From contig NZ_CP043028.1 in the NCBI RefSeq assembly GCF_008935055.1, positions 261,501-325,500 of the forward strand: a stretch of DNA of 64,000 nucleotides, written 5' to 3'. Within the stretch, counting starts at the first letter, position 1. Every line of letters begins with the position of its first letter. The translations under genes were made by a program, and so were the position numbers. The notes beneath the pieces are model-generated. The model was not told where the DNA came from, did not search any database, and was given only the letters and a program-made list of their open reading frames with translations. This document shows positions 22,980 through 32,923 of the stretch, in pieces. Origin of the DNA: Pseudobutyrivibrio xylanivorans (GTDB taxonomy: Bacteria > Bacillota > Clostridia > Lachnospirales > Lachnospiraceae).

Positions 22980-24383
22980 TTATTTTGCTGACTTCTTTTT
23001 GTTTGCGTAGAACAAACCTGCTGCTGCACTCATGAAAAGAATTCCAAATACTGTAAATGCTACTGTTCCAGAACCACCTGTGAATGGAAGTGTAATAAGT
23101 GTGGTATCTGACATAATTGCTGTTCCAATCATGAACTTAGCATCTTCTTCGTCAGGATCATCAATCCAACTATCTGAAGTAACTGCTACAGGATTTAAGT
23201 TAAGTGAGTAACCCTGAGGTGCTTCAATTTCTTCGAACCAGTATGTCTTATCCTTATCAAATCCAGATGCGATTGCGATTCCGCCTGCTGTTGTAAGTGG
23301 ATTTACCTTTGCCTCTGCTAATGTTCCCCATCCTGTAAGCTTTCCTTCTGCATCGAGGATTGCGTACTTAGCATTTTCATCTATACCATCTTTGATTACG
23401 AACTTTGCTCCATTAAGAAGCTCTGGCTCTTCGCCTTCTGCTGGAACGTTTGTCTTCATAATCTGAAGCTTAGATGTATAAGACTTAACTGTCTTTCCTG
23501 TTGTGTTGTTTACGTTTACATCGTTTGAAATTGCTGAACCAGTTGCGATTGCTGTGTAAGTAAGTGTTAATGTTGCGTTTGCATACTTGTTATCTCTTGT
23601 TGAATCTGTTGGATCATTGATTACCCAATCAGCTGCCAAATCAATTGTCAAGCTGTTGTTTGAAGGTGCGATGTAATATGTCTTTGAATCATTTCCGATT
23701 GTTGCAACAACCTTTGTCTTGTCTGCATTTTCTCCTGTTTCAAGCTTGTACTCTCCACCTGTAAGGGTATCAGTTACAACGAATGCTGTTGTTGAACCCA
23801 TTGGAGAATAAGGAACTACAACTTCAACTGAGTATGGGATTTCCTTTCCAAGTTCAACGTACTCATCACCTTCGCCGTAGGTCTTGTTGATGGTTGTAGG
23901 AGTCTTCTTAGCCTTTACTACTGCATTCTTAACACCATCTAAGTCATCATTGTAGTTTATAGCTGCAATCATTGGGCTGTAGGTAAATCCTTCTTCAGTA
24001 GCTTTGATTACATATAAACCAGGCTCTGCATTTGTGTAGGTACCTGTAAACTGTTCTGTGACTGATAATGCTTCAAGCTTGTTACCGAACTTTACAACTC
24101 TGTCAGCTTCTGAAGAAGTCTTGTAATCCTCTATCTTTGCCTGTGCTGTATCACCTGCAAATCCTGCAAATAATTCCTCGCTGGCTGCATCTACAAATGA
24201 CCATCCTGTCTTTGTGGTTGTGTCTGCCTTGACTACCTGACGGATATACAATGTTGCATTCTCAGCGCCAGTTACTGTAATTGTACCCTTTGGAACTGTT
24301 CCCTCAGCCGATGCTGTTATGGTCATTCCAAGTGCCATTACAAGTGTAGTGGCCAGTGCTAAAATCCTCTTAAACCCTTTCAT
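22980..24383 (-). CDS. LPFTGG shaft pilin (unit B)
   Basis: A 467-aa major-pilin-type protein: signal peptide (1-26), an N-terminal domain, a fimbrial D2-type isopeptide domain (about 165-300; LGKEIPYSVEVVVPY), a Cna-B-like domain with the E-box YWFEEIEAPQGYSL (about 389-402), then LPFTGG (about 440), membrane helix and KKKSAK. Class C sortases polymerise such subunits through LPxTG and a pilin lysine. It lies 12 nt after the tip adhesin gene. Unit B has no sortase of its own, so the class C enzymes of unit C probably act on it. Confidence 0.88.
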   Translation of the reverse strand: MKGFKRILALATTLVMALGMTITASAEGTVPKGTITVTGAENATLYIRQVVKADTTTKTGWSFVDAASEELFAGFAGDTAQAKIEDYKTSSEADRVVKFGNKLEALSVTEQFTGTYTNAEPGLYVIKATEEGFTYSPMIAAINYNDDLDGVKNAVVKAKKTPTTINKTYGEGDEYVELGKEIPYSVEVVVPYSPMGSTTAFVVTDTLTGGEYKLETGENADKTKVVATIGNDSKTYYIAPSNNSLTIDLAADWVINDPTDSTRDNKYANATLTLTYTAIATGSAISNDVNVNNTTGKTVKSYTSKLQIMKTNVPAEGEEPELLNGAKFVIKDGIDENAKYAILDAEGKLTGWGTLAEAKVNPLTTAGGIAIASGFDKDKTYWFEEIEAPQGYSLNLNPVAVTSDSWIDDPDEEDAKFMIGTAIMSDTTLITLPFTGGSGTVAFTVFGILFMSAAAGLFYANKKKSAK

Positions 24384-24395
24384 ACGCTTACCTCC

Positions 24396-27300
24396 TTAAT
24401 TACGATATTTACAAAACGCTTTGGATTTTTTTCTGTTTCTATAGAAGAGGAATACAGATGTCATCATGAATACCAAACCTAATGCTGTTGTTCTGTAAAT
24501 TCCGTTTCCACCTGTCTCTGGTAGCTCATAAGCATGAGCAAAATTCTTAAAGTAGAACCTGTAGGTGATAACACTTCTATTGATTTCAGGCTCCACAACT
24601 ATCTGTGTCTGCTCAACCCCCTCTGCATTCACTGGTATAACAGTTGGTACATTGTTTACATCAAGCTGTATCTTCCAGGTTTCATCACTCTTGGCAAATC
24701 CCGCAGGTGCTGCCAACTCTGAAAGGATGTAGGTCTTATTTACTGCAATCTCTTGATCAGTACCAAGAGTCCACTCGATAAGTCCTAACTTATCCTCATC
24801 AGATGAGCTGACGCCTGTGTATGAATTATCTGTTCCATCTTCCTTCAGCTCGAATACTGCTGTTGCAAGCTTTCTGCTACCATCTTCGTTTGTTTTGTAG
24901 ATTTCCCAAACGTTCTTGATGTGTACCTGCAGTACTGGATGATTGAAGAATCTTTCTGCTCCTACTTCACCTCTGTAGTCATATACAACCTTTCCTACTG
25001 TGTTCGAACGGAATCCAGCCTTTCCTTCAGAAGTCCAATTTTCTTCATCTACGGATGCATTGTCTGTGTCGGTCTCACCTTCTGCATTGTACCCACTGCT
25101 GATGAATTCTGAATATGCTAAATCAGTTGGAACAATATTCATGAATACAACCTTGTAACCATATTCAGGATTAACCTTGTAATCATCTGGAAAATCAAGA
25201 GTCACTGTCTTGGTTCTCACATCATACTTTGCAGTCAGATGATATGTGGCACCTCCGTCAATCACATCGAAGTATGCTTCTGTTCCTTCTGGATTGTTTG
25301 CATCACCGATGACTCCGTTTTGCTGAGCCGAAACATATGCTGGATTGTTCCAGATATCAACACCATCCACATCAACACTTATGTAGAATTGTGAGCCTGT
25401 TACTGGTTCTGCGTAATCACTAAGTGTATCTGTAATTGTTACATTGCTGGCTCTATTCTTTACTTCTGTTTCATCCTCACTTCCTGAAGGTTTTGAAACA
25501 ATTCTTCCTGCAAGATTTTTGAATAATGCTGCAACCTCAGATGACTTAACTGTTGAAACACTCTTATCGCTTACATTTGAAGCTGCCTCAGAAATACGTT
25601 CCAAAACTTCTCTAGGCTTTAATGCAACACTTGAGCCATCCTCTTCAGTAAACTTGAATGTAGTATCCTTGAAATCTACGCCTATTGTGTAGAAGGAATC
25701 ACAAGTAAGCTGTCTTGCTACTGCTTTTGCTTTGAAATATGCTGTCGGATCAAATCTGCCTCCATATCCCTGACCAGTTCCGTAATTAGTAGGCTCTCCA
25801 TCTGTCAGGAAGATTACGATGGTCTTGTCTGTGCCCTCTCGCTTGGTAGCTGTAATATTCTTTGCTCGTTTAAGTCCTGCTTCGTAATTAGTTGCACCAT
25901 CTGTACTTGTGCTGATGGTAAATCCACTGTTTGATCTCCAAGCCGAATTCACATCATCTCCCGATGCGTTGTAATCAAAGTAAACAACCTTCCAAGATGC
26001 ATCTACATTTCGCTTTGTCTGAATTACATCTCTAAGAGTTTCAACTGCCTCCTTAACATGAACTATTCGTTTAACTCCATTAACCTTATTTCCCATAGAA
26101 CCTGACTTATCGACTACAAGCACGATGTCAACCTTAGTAGGCTCCATTGTATCTACGATTTCCTCGTTGGAAATAACTGTTGTGTAGTCATAAGCAGGAG
26201 GTGAAAATTTCACTCCTAGGTCGTAATTATCATCACCGTTATAACGAATGAACTTTGAAAGCTCCTCTGGTTTCTGATAATCAATCTCTGTGTATGTAAG
26301 AAGATTCTTAAATACTACATGGGTACATTCTGATTCAGTAACAGTTATGTCAACTTTTCGACCTCCTATCGTTCCTGGGTCATACCTATTTATTTCTGTT
26401 CCGTCTACAAAAGTTTTTGTAGTAAAATCTCCCAGTGTATAAGCCTCACCACTAACTCCTTCTTCAATTACCTGATATGCTCCCGCTGGTGTTGAGGTAA
26501 GTGCAAAGTCAGCGCTTTGACCAGTCTTTAATAAAAACTTTCCTTCAGCATCTGTATAACGTCTCTCAGTTCCAACAAAGAATGCTTTTTCTCCGACCGC
26601 TGTTCCATCAGCCTTCAGTAGTTTAAAGATGTACGCTGTATCCGTATCTGTTGCTGCAGTTCCTGTTGCCTTTTTCATGATGCTTAGCGCTGCATCCTTC
26701 TCGTATATGATAGACAAGTACAATCGAGTTGCTTTGCTTTCATCACTTACTAATTCAACTTCATTGCCAACAGTCGTTGACTCTCCTAAGTATCCCCTTA
26801 TCCACTTGTTGCCGTATGAATAACGATATTTAAATCGATCTATTTCCTTGTACTCATCATTAACCTTCAACTCTGCTCTTAAGAATCTGTAGCCATCTTT
26901 TGCTGGAGCGAAGCTGCTATTTTTAATAATCGTTTCTGTTGAAGTCTCACTACTTAATGGGAATGTTATTTCATTTGTAGAGAATTCCTCCATCTCAACA
27001 TTATCTTTAGTATAGTACGAAGTAATAATCTTTATGTATTTTGTATTTATCGTTGACGACCACTTAATTACATAAGTCGAGAAGCTGTTGCTTGTAAATT
27101 CTGCTTTAGTAAGAGCACTGTCATTTTCCAGCTTTAAGCTTGCTCTTCCATCTTCTGTAAGATTCTCAAGCTTGTTCTCTTCCTCATTGAAATGAACCAT
27201 TTCAACTTCAGTTGTACAATCGTCAGGATTTTCCACAACTACAGGTTTAACTGCCTGCTTGTACTCCATCATTACTGTGACATCATCACTTGGTTCAATT

Positions 27301-28265
27301 TCGTTTCCAGTCTCTATTTCAATAAATGAAATATCATATGCTAAGAATCCATATGAGTCATATTCTTCAATGTCTGTCTCATCTACAAGTCTCTGTTCAA
27401 CTGATTCATAGGCTTCCTTTGTCTCCTCGTTCTCTTTCTTGATTGGTGTTACCTTTAGGTCTGCATTTTCTGGAACCGCACCAGATACTGTTACGATTAC
27501 TTCCTCGTCTTCATAAACAAGTACTGGATCTGGAAGTCTTTTCCATTCGCAGTGGATACATACACCGTTCTCATCATACTCACAGGATTCTGTGTACTCT
27601 TCCATGTCACACTCGCTACACTTTACTGTATGAGTGCCATCCTTGTTGGATGTGTATATGAATTCATGTTCAGGTTTCTCTTCTTCCTCTTTCTCTATAA
27701 GATTTCCATCTTCATCAAATTCACCTTCAAGCTCATCTTTTACTATTGCTTCCAGCTCACCAGTCTCTTCATTCATCACATATTCGTATGTTACCTTTAC
27801 TTGGGTACCATAATCTCTCATGATGATTTTGAAATATGTATCTCCCTCTGCTGGCTCTTCAGATTCAGGCTCTTCAGTAAGTTCTGCTTCTTCATCTGTC
27901 GGAGAAATGAGTTCCTTCACTGCATCAATGATTTCATTTATCAACCCTGGCGTTTCTTCTGTCTCATCCTCAGTAGGAACTTCGTCCTCAGGTGAAGTGG
28001 AATCTGTTTCAGTTTCAGTAGTTTCAGTTTCAGTAGTTTGATTATCTACTTTTTCTGTAACTGATTCCTCCGATGCTTCAGCAGCCTCTTCATCAACAGC
28101 TTCAGTGACCTGTTCCTCTGAGGTAGTTGCATTCTCTGTCATCGCTTCTTCCACAGGAATCTCTGCTTCTTCAATCTCAGCAAATGCTGATGCTGACATC
28201 GAAATATATAAAGCTGCCACGATGCTTAATGAGATGATTCTATTGAATAATGACTTTCTTTTCAT
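24396..28265 (-). CDS. LPETGG tip adhesin with von Willebrand A domain (unit B)
   Basis: A 1289-aa surface protein. I place the start at the ATG at 28265: GAGGAAG lies six bases upstream and a signal peptide follows at once (MKRKSLFNRIISLSIV..). An in-frame ATG 22 codons earlier lacks both. Order: signal peptide, Glu/Thr-rich acidic region, a zinc-ribbon-like CSEC..CIHC segment (about 220-250), beta-rich domains, a vWA domain with the metal-site motif VVDKSGSMG (near 720) and LTDGEPT (near 820), a Cna-B-like domain (GVSSSDEDK..), then LPETGG, membrane helix and basic tail. First gene of unit B; expected pilus tip and host- or surface-binding subunit. Confidence 0.87.
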   Translation of the reverse strand: MKRKSLFNRIISLSIVAALYISMSASAFAEIEEAEIPVEEAMTENATTSEEQVTEAVDEEAAEASEESVTEKVDNQTTETETTETETDSTSPEDEVPTEDETEETPGLINEIIDAVKELISPTDEEAELTEEPESEEPAEGDTYFKIIMRDYGTQVKVTYEYVMNEETGELEAIVKDELEGEFDEDGNLIEKEEEEKPEHEFIYTSNKDGTHTVKCSECDMEEYTESCEYDENGVCIHCEWKRLPDPVLVYEDEEVIVTVSGAVPENADLKVTPIKKENEETKEAYESVEQRLVDETDIEEYDSYGFLAYDISFIEIETGNEIEPSDDVTVMMEYKQAVKPVVVENPDDCTTEVEMVHFNEEENKLENLTEDGRASLKLENDSALTKAEFTSNSFSTYVIKWSSTINTKYIKIITSYYTKDNVEMEEFSTNEITFPLSSETSTETIIKNSSFAPAKDGYRFLRAELKVNDEYKEIDRFKYRYSYGNKWIRGYLGESTTVGNEVELVSDESKATRLYLSIIYEKDAALSIMKKATGTAATDTDTAYIFKLLKADGTAVGEKAFFVGTERRYTDAEGKFLLKTGQSADFALTSTPAGAYQVIEEGVSGEAYTLGDFTTKTFVDGTEINRYDPGTIGGRKVDITVTESECTHVVFKNLLTYTEIDYQKPEELSKFIRYNGDDNYDLGVKFSPPAYDYTTVISNEEIVDTMEPTKVDIVLVVDKSGSMGNKVNGVKRIVHVKEAVETLRDVIQTKRNVDASWKVVYFDYNASGDDVNSAWRSNSGFTISTSTDGATNYEAGLKRAKNITATKREGTDKTIVIFLTDGEPTNYGTGQGYGGRFDPTAYFKAKAVARQLTCDSFYTIGVDFKDTTFKFTEEDGSSVALKPREVLERISEAASNVSDKSVSTVKSSEVAALFKNLAGRIVSKPSGSEDETEVKNRASNVTITDTLSDYAEPVTGSQFYISVDVDGVDIWNNPAYVSAQQNGVIGDANNPEGTEAYFDVIDGGATYHLTAKYDVRTKTVTLDFPDDYKVNPEYGYKVVFMNIVPTDLAYSEFISSGYNAEGETDTDNASVDEENWTSEGKAGFRSNTVGKVVYDYRGEVGAERFFNHPVLQVHIKNVWEIYKTNEDGSRKLATAVFELKEDGTDNSYTGVSSSDEDKLGLIEWTLGTDQEIAVNKTYILSELAAPAGFAKSDETWKIQLDVNNVPTVIPVNAEGVEQTQIVVEPEINRSVITYRFYFKNFAHAYELPETGGNGIYRTTALGLVFMMTSVFLFYRNRKKSKAFCKYRN

Positions 28266-28423
28266 ATGATTCTTCCTCACTAAAACCTTGCCACTGATTA
28301 CTAAATTACTCTTCAAAAAACTGTTACTCACAATAACGTTTTCTGTTACAAAATATAACTTTGTTACTCGAAGTAACTTTTGTAGGATGACTATATCAAT
28401 TATTTTGTGACAAGTCTGTGAAC

Positions 28424-28448
28424 TGGCAGCTATTGTCAGATTTTGGCA
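28424..28448 (-). promoter_or_regulatory. TGCCA-N15-TGCCA box, unit B
   Basis: Two exact TGCCA half-sites with 20 nt start to start on the minus strand, about 160-180 nt upstream of the tip adhesin start. Confidence 0.7.
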
Positions 28449-28538
28449 AGAAGTTTTCTTGTTTAATACACAATTTATGAACGTGATGTGAACTCCTCAA
28501 CCTAATAACTTTTACCCCACAGTTCTAAAAATGGGCAC

Positions 28539-28571
28539 AAAAATAGCCTTAGGCTATAACGCCCAAGGCTA
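28539..28571 (-). terminator. unit C terminator
   Basis: On the minus strand TAGCCTT..AAGGCTA with a 14-nt loop is followed by five T, 38 nt past the last unit C stop. Confidence 0.75.
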
Positions 28572-28608
28572 AAATCATCGGTTATAGAAAATTGTATTTC
28601 AATAACGA

Positions 28609-29742
28609 TTATTCATTTTTTAACTTTTCATCCGTTTTCTCTGCATCTGATTTCTGAATCATCACTGGAACCTTTTTCTTATTTTTGGCAATTAGGATAA
28701 ATGTGATAATAATAACCAGAATTGCTATGATTGCAAGGATTATAGCGAGCATGATATTGCGATGAACGGCTTCTTCGCCTGATGCAAACTTTGCTACCTC
28801 TTCCTCGTCAATATCAATGATATCTGTTGGAGTCTCATCATCTGATATTTCAGCGCTATCTGTGTTCTGATTCTCATCTGACTGAGCTGAACCTTCTGCT
28901 GCATCTGAATCAGACTGTTCTGCATCCGCATCTCCACCAGTGCCATTACCTCGAGATCTACGGTTGCTTGCTGTACCAGTCTGATCGTTGTCACCGGTTC
29001 TGTTATCAAGTCTTGAATACTGATACTCGTATACTGGCTGCTCATAAATTGTCTCAGTCTCGTACTCAGTGTCAGTAACTACTATTGTCTCCTTAGTGGA
29101 CTTCTTGTAGTTGAATGTGAAAACTGTGCCCTGCTGCAAACCCTTCGAAGCAGTTCTATAGTAGGCATCAGGATAATATCCATCCACATGCTTTGCTGGC
29201 ACTAGAACCTTCTCGCCAAGAGCAGCAAAATATGTATCCGCTGGCAGTAATGCATTACCATCCTCATCTACGTATCTAACCTCATAAGGGATGGCCTCGC
29301 CAACGCCATAAGCTGCCACATAGCTCTCGTCACCCTTTATTGAAAAGCTTGCCCTAACATCCATGTGCTTTTCACTATCAAGCTTAGCCTGTGTGATAAT
29401 AGCATCACCACCAGATACTCTAAGACCTGCTAGGTAATATTTTGCAGTTCCGGTCTGGGCATTTGGTGATATAGAGATAAGTGAATCTACGTCAATATCA
29501 ATATTCTGACCATATTTCAGACCCTTGATTTCAAGCTGAGTCGAAGCCAACTCAATCTCGTATTTTTCGCATAACTCAGCGACTGCTGCCTCATTGAAAG
29601 AAGCATCGGCATTATTTCCAAGATAAATCTTTATTCTGTATGTGTATTCCGCTGCATTGGCATTTACTGGATTGGCAAATGCAAGCGCAAACACAAATGC
29701 AAAAGAAAGAATAAAGCTCAGTAGCTTTTTTGAATATCTCAT
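28609..29742 (-). CDS. MucBP-like membrane-anchored surface protein (unit C, module part 5)
   Basis: A 377-aa paralogue of the 343-aa protein of unit B. Signal peptide (1-31), domain with YRIKIYLGNNADASF, AYGVGEAIPYEVRYVDEDG then a MucBP-like repeat (LLPADTYFAALGEKVLVPAKHVDGY), an Asp/Ser/Glu-rich linker (about 245-310), a C-terminal membrane helix (about 333-352) and a basic/acidic cytoplasmic tail. No LPxTG. One base after the NPKTG gene. Last gene of unit C. Confidence 0.75.
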   Translation of the reverse strand: MRYSKKLLSFILSFAFVFALAFANPVNANAAEYTYRIKIYLGNNADASFNEAAVAELCEKYEIELASTQLEIKGLKYGQNIDIDVDSLISISPNAQTGTAKYYLAGLRVSGGDAIITQAKLDSEKHMDVRASFSIKGDESYVAAYGVGEAIPYEVRYVDEDGNALLPADTYFAALGEKVLVPAKHVDGYYPDAYYRTASKGLQQGTVFTFNYKKSTKETIVVTDTEYETETIYEQPVYEYQYSRLDNRTGDNDQTGTASNRRSRGNGTGGDADAEQSDSDAAEGSAQSDENQNTDSAEISDDETPTDIIDIDEEEVAKFASGEEAVHRNIMLAIILAIIAILVIIITFILIAKNKKKVPVMIQKSDAEKTDEKLKNE

Positions 29743-29743
29743 A

Positions 29744-30556
29744 CTAGGCTACCTCCTCTTTCTCTTCTTTTGTCATTTTGAAATACATGAATATGAATAA
29801 AAGTCCAATAAATAGTGCGCATCCACATAAAACAAGTGGAAGAACTGAATCACCTGTCTTTGGATTTCCACCAGTAACAGGAACCCCTCCATCTAAAAGG
29901 ACTATTTCGGTCTCTCCAGGAATAAGCTGTGTAAGCTTTTCGATTACCTTCTTGTGTTCCACGAGCTTCTCATTTGAAACAGGCTGAGCTCCGAACTTGA
30001 TTTCAAGAGTTCCTAAGGTATTCATGTATATATTTGACTGTGAGTTTCCGTCTAAAACTACAGTCACAGTAACTGTACCCTTTGCCCCTGAATCAACTGT
30101 TCCAAGAGAAAGATAAGCCTCCTCGCTTTTACTCTTTGAACCATTGACCTGCTCAAGTCCAACCAAAACATCCTCTGCTGAACCAGCGTCTCCGCCAACA
30201 ACCTGACTATCAAAAAGCGGTGTATTGCTAAGTGAGCTTGTAATCTTGTAGGAGTAGGCACCACCTGTAGCTCTTGAGCCCTCCTCCAGAGTCTTCACAA
30301 CGTCAGCACTCATATAGAACTCAGCAGCCTCTTTACTGGCATTCTCGAATTCTACTGAATATGAAATTGTATCGCCAGGCATTGTATTTTCAATAGCTGC
30401 CTTGTCCCTGTCATATGTGGAAGTAATAGAACTTCCTGTATATGTAACAGACCAGTCAACTGTCTGTGTCTCTGCCTTAGCAGTGATTCCTGCCAAACCA
30501 AAGCTTGTAACTGCAACCGTAAGGGCAAGAACCATATTTAAATATAACTTTTTCAT
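29744..30556 (-). CDS. NPKTG-anchored surface protein (unit C, module part 4)
   Basis: A 270-aa exported protein: signal peptide (1-28), a body with TVDWSVTYTGSSITSTYD and MPGDTISYSVEFENAS as in its paralogues, the repeated VTVVLDGNSQSNIYM block, then GNPKTGD, membrane helix and KEEKEEVA. NPKTG is a class B sortase type motif (as in B. anthracis SrtB substrates). Predicted client of the SipW-SrtB fusion rather than of the two class C sortases in its own unit. Confidence 0.8.
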   Translation of the reverse strand: MKKLYLNMVLALTVAVTSFGLAGITAKAETQTVDWSVTYTGSSITSTYDRDKAAIENTMPGDTISYSVEFENASKEAAEFYMSADVVKTLEEGSRATGGAYSYKITSSLSNTPLFDSQVVGGDAGSAEDVLVGLEQVNGSKSKSEEAYLSLGTVDSGAKGTVTVTVVLDGNSQSNIYMNTLGTLEIKFGAQPVSNEKLVEHKKVIEKLTQLIPGETEIVLLDGGVPVTGGNPKTGDSVLPLVLCGCALFIGLLFIFMYFKMTKEEKEEVA

Positions 30557-30580
30557 TTCATAGCTCCTATCAGTCGCAAA

Positions 30581-31300
30581 TTAATTAATTGAAATGATAT
30601 TTCCATTTGAATCAAGGGATGCTTTCACGCCCCAGGCTCCAAGGATTGCCTCAGAAGCATTGTGAGTCTGCACCGCATCAACTCTTAACTCAACAAAGAA
30701 TCGCTTACCATCGTATTTATACTCGTTAACAACTGTTCCTGCCACATCGCCGTCAACAGTCTTCACGTAAGTTACAACCTGATTATCAATTGTGATAGTT
30801 TCAAGAAACTGTGCGCTCTCTCCCTTTTTGAGAGGCTTCGCAAGATAAAATGCCTGTTCCTCAGTAGTTGCATCTGCCTTGTCCTCAAGCCAGCCCTCTG
30901 ATGTGCCAAGCTTTATAAGCGAAGGGTCTAAAACAGTATCCTTTGTGCCTTTCTCATCTGTCCAGCTGCGTCGAACCATCACGCGAACATACTCGGCATA
31001 ATTTCCTGTGGAAGTGTTCACTACCTGAACTTCTTCTGGATAGGTCTTTCCGATTTTGAAGCTTCCTAAATTCATGTCTGAGGCAATTGCTGGAAATGTC
31101 AAAGCCCCTTCTGCAACGCTCTGATACTTATCATCCTGCTTTTCCTGAATATCTACAGCAAGATTTGATGTAGAAAAATCAACCTGCTCCGCTTCATTGG
31201 AATAAGTCATGGCTGCTCGCGTTGCACCAACTGAACTTGCGCCAACAATAATAAGTCCTGCTGCTAAAACAATAAGAGGATTCACAAACTTTTTCTTCAT
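30581..31300 (-). CDS. SipW-type-signal surface protein (unit C, module part 3)
   Basis: A 239-aa paralogue of 20470-21201 and 42141-42893. N-terminal hydrophobic helix ending GATRAAMTYS, strand VDFSTSNLAVDI, conserved blocks YAEYVRVMVRRSW, DPSLIKLG, DAVQTHNASEAILGAWGVKA. Its start overlaps the TasA-like gene end by one base. No sorting signal; probably a secreted fibre component processed by a SipW-type peptidase. Confidence 0.7.
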   Translation of the reverse strand: MKKKFVNPLIVLAAGLIIVGASSVGATRAAMTYSNEAEQVDFSTSNLAVDIQEKQDDKYQSVAEGALTFPAIASDMNLGSFKIGKTYPEEVQVVNTSTGNYAEYVRVMVRRSWTDEKGTKDTVLDPSLIKLGTSEGWLEDKADATTEEQAFYLAKPLKKGESAQFLETITIDNQVVTYVKTVDGDVAGTVVNEYKYDGKRFFVELRVDAVQTHNASEAILGAWGVKASLDSNGNIISIN

Positions 31301-31878
31301 TAGTTGCTTACCTCCTCATTATCTATTTCTTCATCTTCAGTGGACGTTTCCTCCTGAGTCTGTGTATTTCGGAATTTAGCATCATAATCCTCGCGATTCA
31401 TAACCTTGCTATTCCAATCACAGCTTGTATTGCCTTCGGAATCATATATAACTCTGGTAGCTTCTTCAATTATCACCACGTTAAAGCTATCCGCAATTGA
31501 GTTATCCACAACAGAAATCTGGATTTTTAAATCCGGTGTGGACTCTCCAGCAGCCAATACTGGCGCGTAATAGAAATAGCCATCCTTCTCTGACCAGCCA
31601 TTTTCCTTTGCTTTATCAGTAATAGCGGCTGAGAAATTCTTACTGTAAATAGCTTTTACGCGCACAAAAGCATCATAGTTACTCGTATTTGTAACTGATA
31701 CAGTCTTAAGCAAGCCATCAGCAGAATCCTTAGGTGTAAGCTTTGAATCTCCAAGGCTAATCTGAATACTACCTGTAGTCTCGTGTGAATCTGTAAAATA
31801 TGCCATTGCAGGTTTAACAGCAACACCGCCAATAATTAAAAGTGCGGCAGCAACAAGCATATACTTTTTAAATTTCAT
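31300..31878 (-). CDS. TasA/CalY-like fibre protein (unit C, module part 2)
   Basis: A 192-aa exported protein starting KKYMLVAAALLIIGGVAVKP, then AMAYFTDS (the SipW-substrate hallmark), the strand KTVSVTNTSNYDAFVRVKA (about 63-81), DGYFYYAPVL, and FNVVIIEEATRVIYDSEG. Acidic tail. Paralogous to 21214-21744 and 42893-43387. It lies 15 nt after the module part 1 gene. Likely fibre subunit. Confidence 0.78.
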   Translation of the reverse strand: MKFKKYMLVAAALLIIGGVAVKPAMAYFTDSHETTGSIQISLGDSKLTPKDSADGLLKTVSVTNTSNYDAFVRVKAIYSKNFSAAITDKAKENGWSEKDGYFYYAPVLAAGESTPDLKIQISVVDNSIADSFNVVIIEEATRVIYDSEGNTSCDWNSKVMNREDYDAKFRNTQTQEETSTEDEEIDNEEVSN

Positions 31879-31893
31879 ATGAGCTACCTCCTT

Positions 31894-32901
31894 TTAATTT
31901 GCATTGGAGCCTTTCCATTTGAACTCTGTCTCTCCAGACTTCTCGAAGTGGTTCTCAACACTGACTCCACCCACCTCAAGTCTATTATCATAATCATTTA
32001 CAAACTCTACAGAAACTGTGTCATCTGCAATAATTGTCACTCCCTCTTCAGAGGCATTCTCAACAGGAACTGCCACTTCTGTGTAGCTTGCACCAGAATA
32101 TACCTCTGTAACATGGCATACTGTTCCAGCTGGAATATTATCAATAACAATGCTATCTGTTTTTGCACTATCAAAGTTCATAGTGTAAACATTGCTTAAT
32201 ATTGTTTTACCGCTTTCGTCAACGCCCTCAACCTCAAAAACAAAGCTTGCTGTTCCAAGGGATTGATTGAAAGTCTTCAGAGTCTTTGCAATCTCAAGTT
32301 TTCCAAAGCGCTGACTAGCCTTTGACTTCAAAAGAAGCTCCACATTATAGTTCCATGAATCATCGGAATCCGAAACAATATTTCCAGATTCATCAACCTT
32401 CGTTGATTGAATGTAATTGCTTGATGGAACTGAAACTAAATAATATTCAAAGTTGTATTGAGTAGTAGTATCAAACGCAGTCTGAGGAACGCAAAGATAC
32501 ATTGCTCTGTCGATATTATTTGTGACCTGACTTGAATTACTCATATCAAAGGATAAAACCTTTGTTGGAGAGGCTGCATTCTCTTTGCCAAGATTCAACG
32601 CTTCATAAGCATCCTTTGCCAACTCATTTTGAGTTTCCGCTGTGGCATTGTTTAAAGATTTAAGCTGTTCATCTGTCAGAACTCCTGTGGTCTTAAACTG
32701 ACCCGTCGAATCCATATCAGCAACCTTGTAGAAATTAACCTCGATTACTCCCGCGTAACCTGAGATAGGATTCTTAACAGTAACCGTGCACTGTTTATTC
32801 TCGTCAATCTTTCCCGCTGCCTGAGTTCTGTACACGCCAAAGCCTGATACCGCAAGCACTGCCACAAGCACAGCCGCTATGATACTTTTTCTCTTAACCA
32901 C
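31894..32901 (-). CDS. isopeptide-domain-like surface protein (unit C, module part 1)
   Basis: About 335 aa. I favour the GTG at 32901: GAGAGG precedes it, and a signal peptide (VKRKSIIAAVLVAVLAVSG) follows at once. The ATG 12 codons earlier (32937) would overlap the sortase gene by 14 nt. Domain 1 has VIEVNFYKVADMDSTG and AMYLCVPQTAF; domain 2 has FGKLEIAKTLKTF, FVFEVEGVDESGK, VCHVTEVYSGASY and SVEFVNDYDN, the Cna-B/DUF7601-like fold shared with 21764-22813. No sorting signal. Heads the unit C module, directly after the sortases. Confidence 0.7.
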   Translation of the reverse strand: MVKRKSIIAAVLVAVLAVSGFGVYRTQAAGKIDENKQCTVTVKNPISGYAGVIEVNFYKVADMDSTGQFKTTGVLTDEQLKSLNNATAETQNELAKDAYEALNLGKENAASPTKVLSFDMSNSSQVTNNIDRAMYLCVPQTAFDTTTQYNFEYYLVSVPSSNYIQSTKVDESGNIVSDSDDSWNYNVELLLKSKASQRFGKLEIAKTLKTFNQSLGTASFVFEVEGVDESGKTILSNVYTMNFDSAKTDSIVIDNIPAGTVCHVTEVYSGASYTEVAVPVENASEEGVTIIADDTVSVEFVNDYDNRLEVGGVSVENHFEKSGETEFKWKGSNAN

Positions 32902-32923
32902 TAAACCTCTCACATTAAAATCC

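Larger units (their letters stand above)
28266..28608 (-). promoter_or_regulatory. 343-nt control region of unit B
   Basis: Holds the terminator of unit C (28539-28571), the TGCCA box (28424-28448) and, nearer the gene (28323-28376), five copies of GTTAC or its complement, arranged partly as inverted repeats (GTTACTCGAAGTAAC). These could be operators. -10-like TATAGT and TATATT are present, but no convincing -35. Confidence 0.55.

Noticed and set aside
24534..25112. Plus-strand open frames inside the unit B tip adhesin.
   Set aside because: Antisense shadows of the adhesin gene, with no ribosome binding site or recognisable product.
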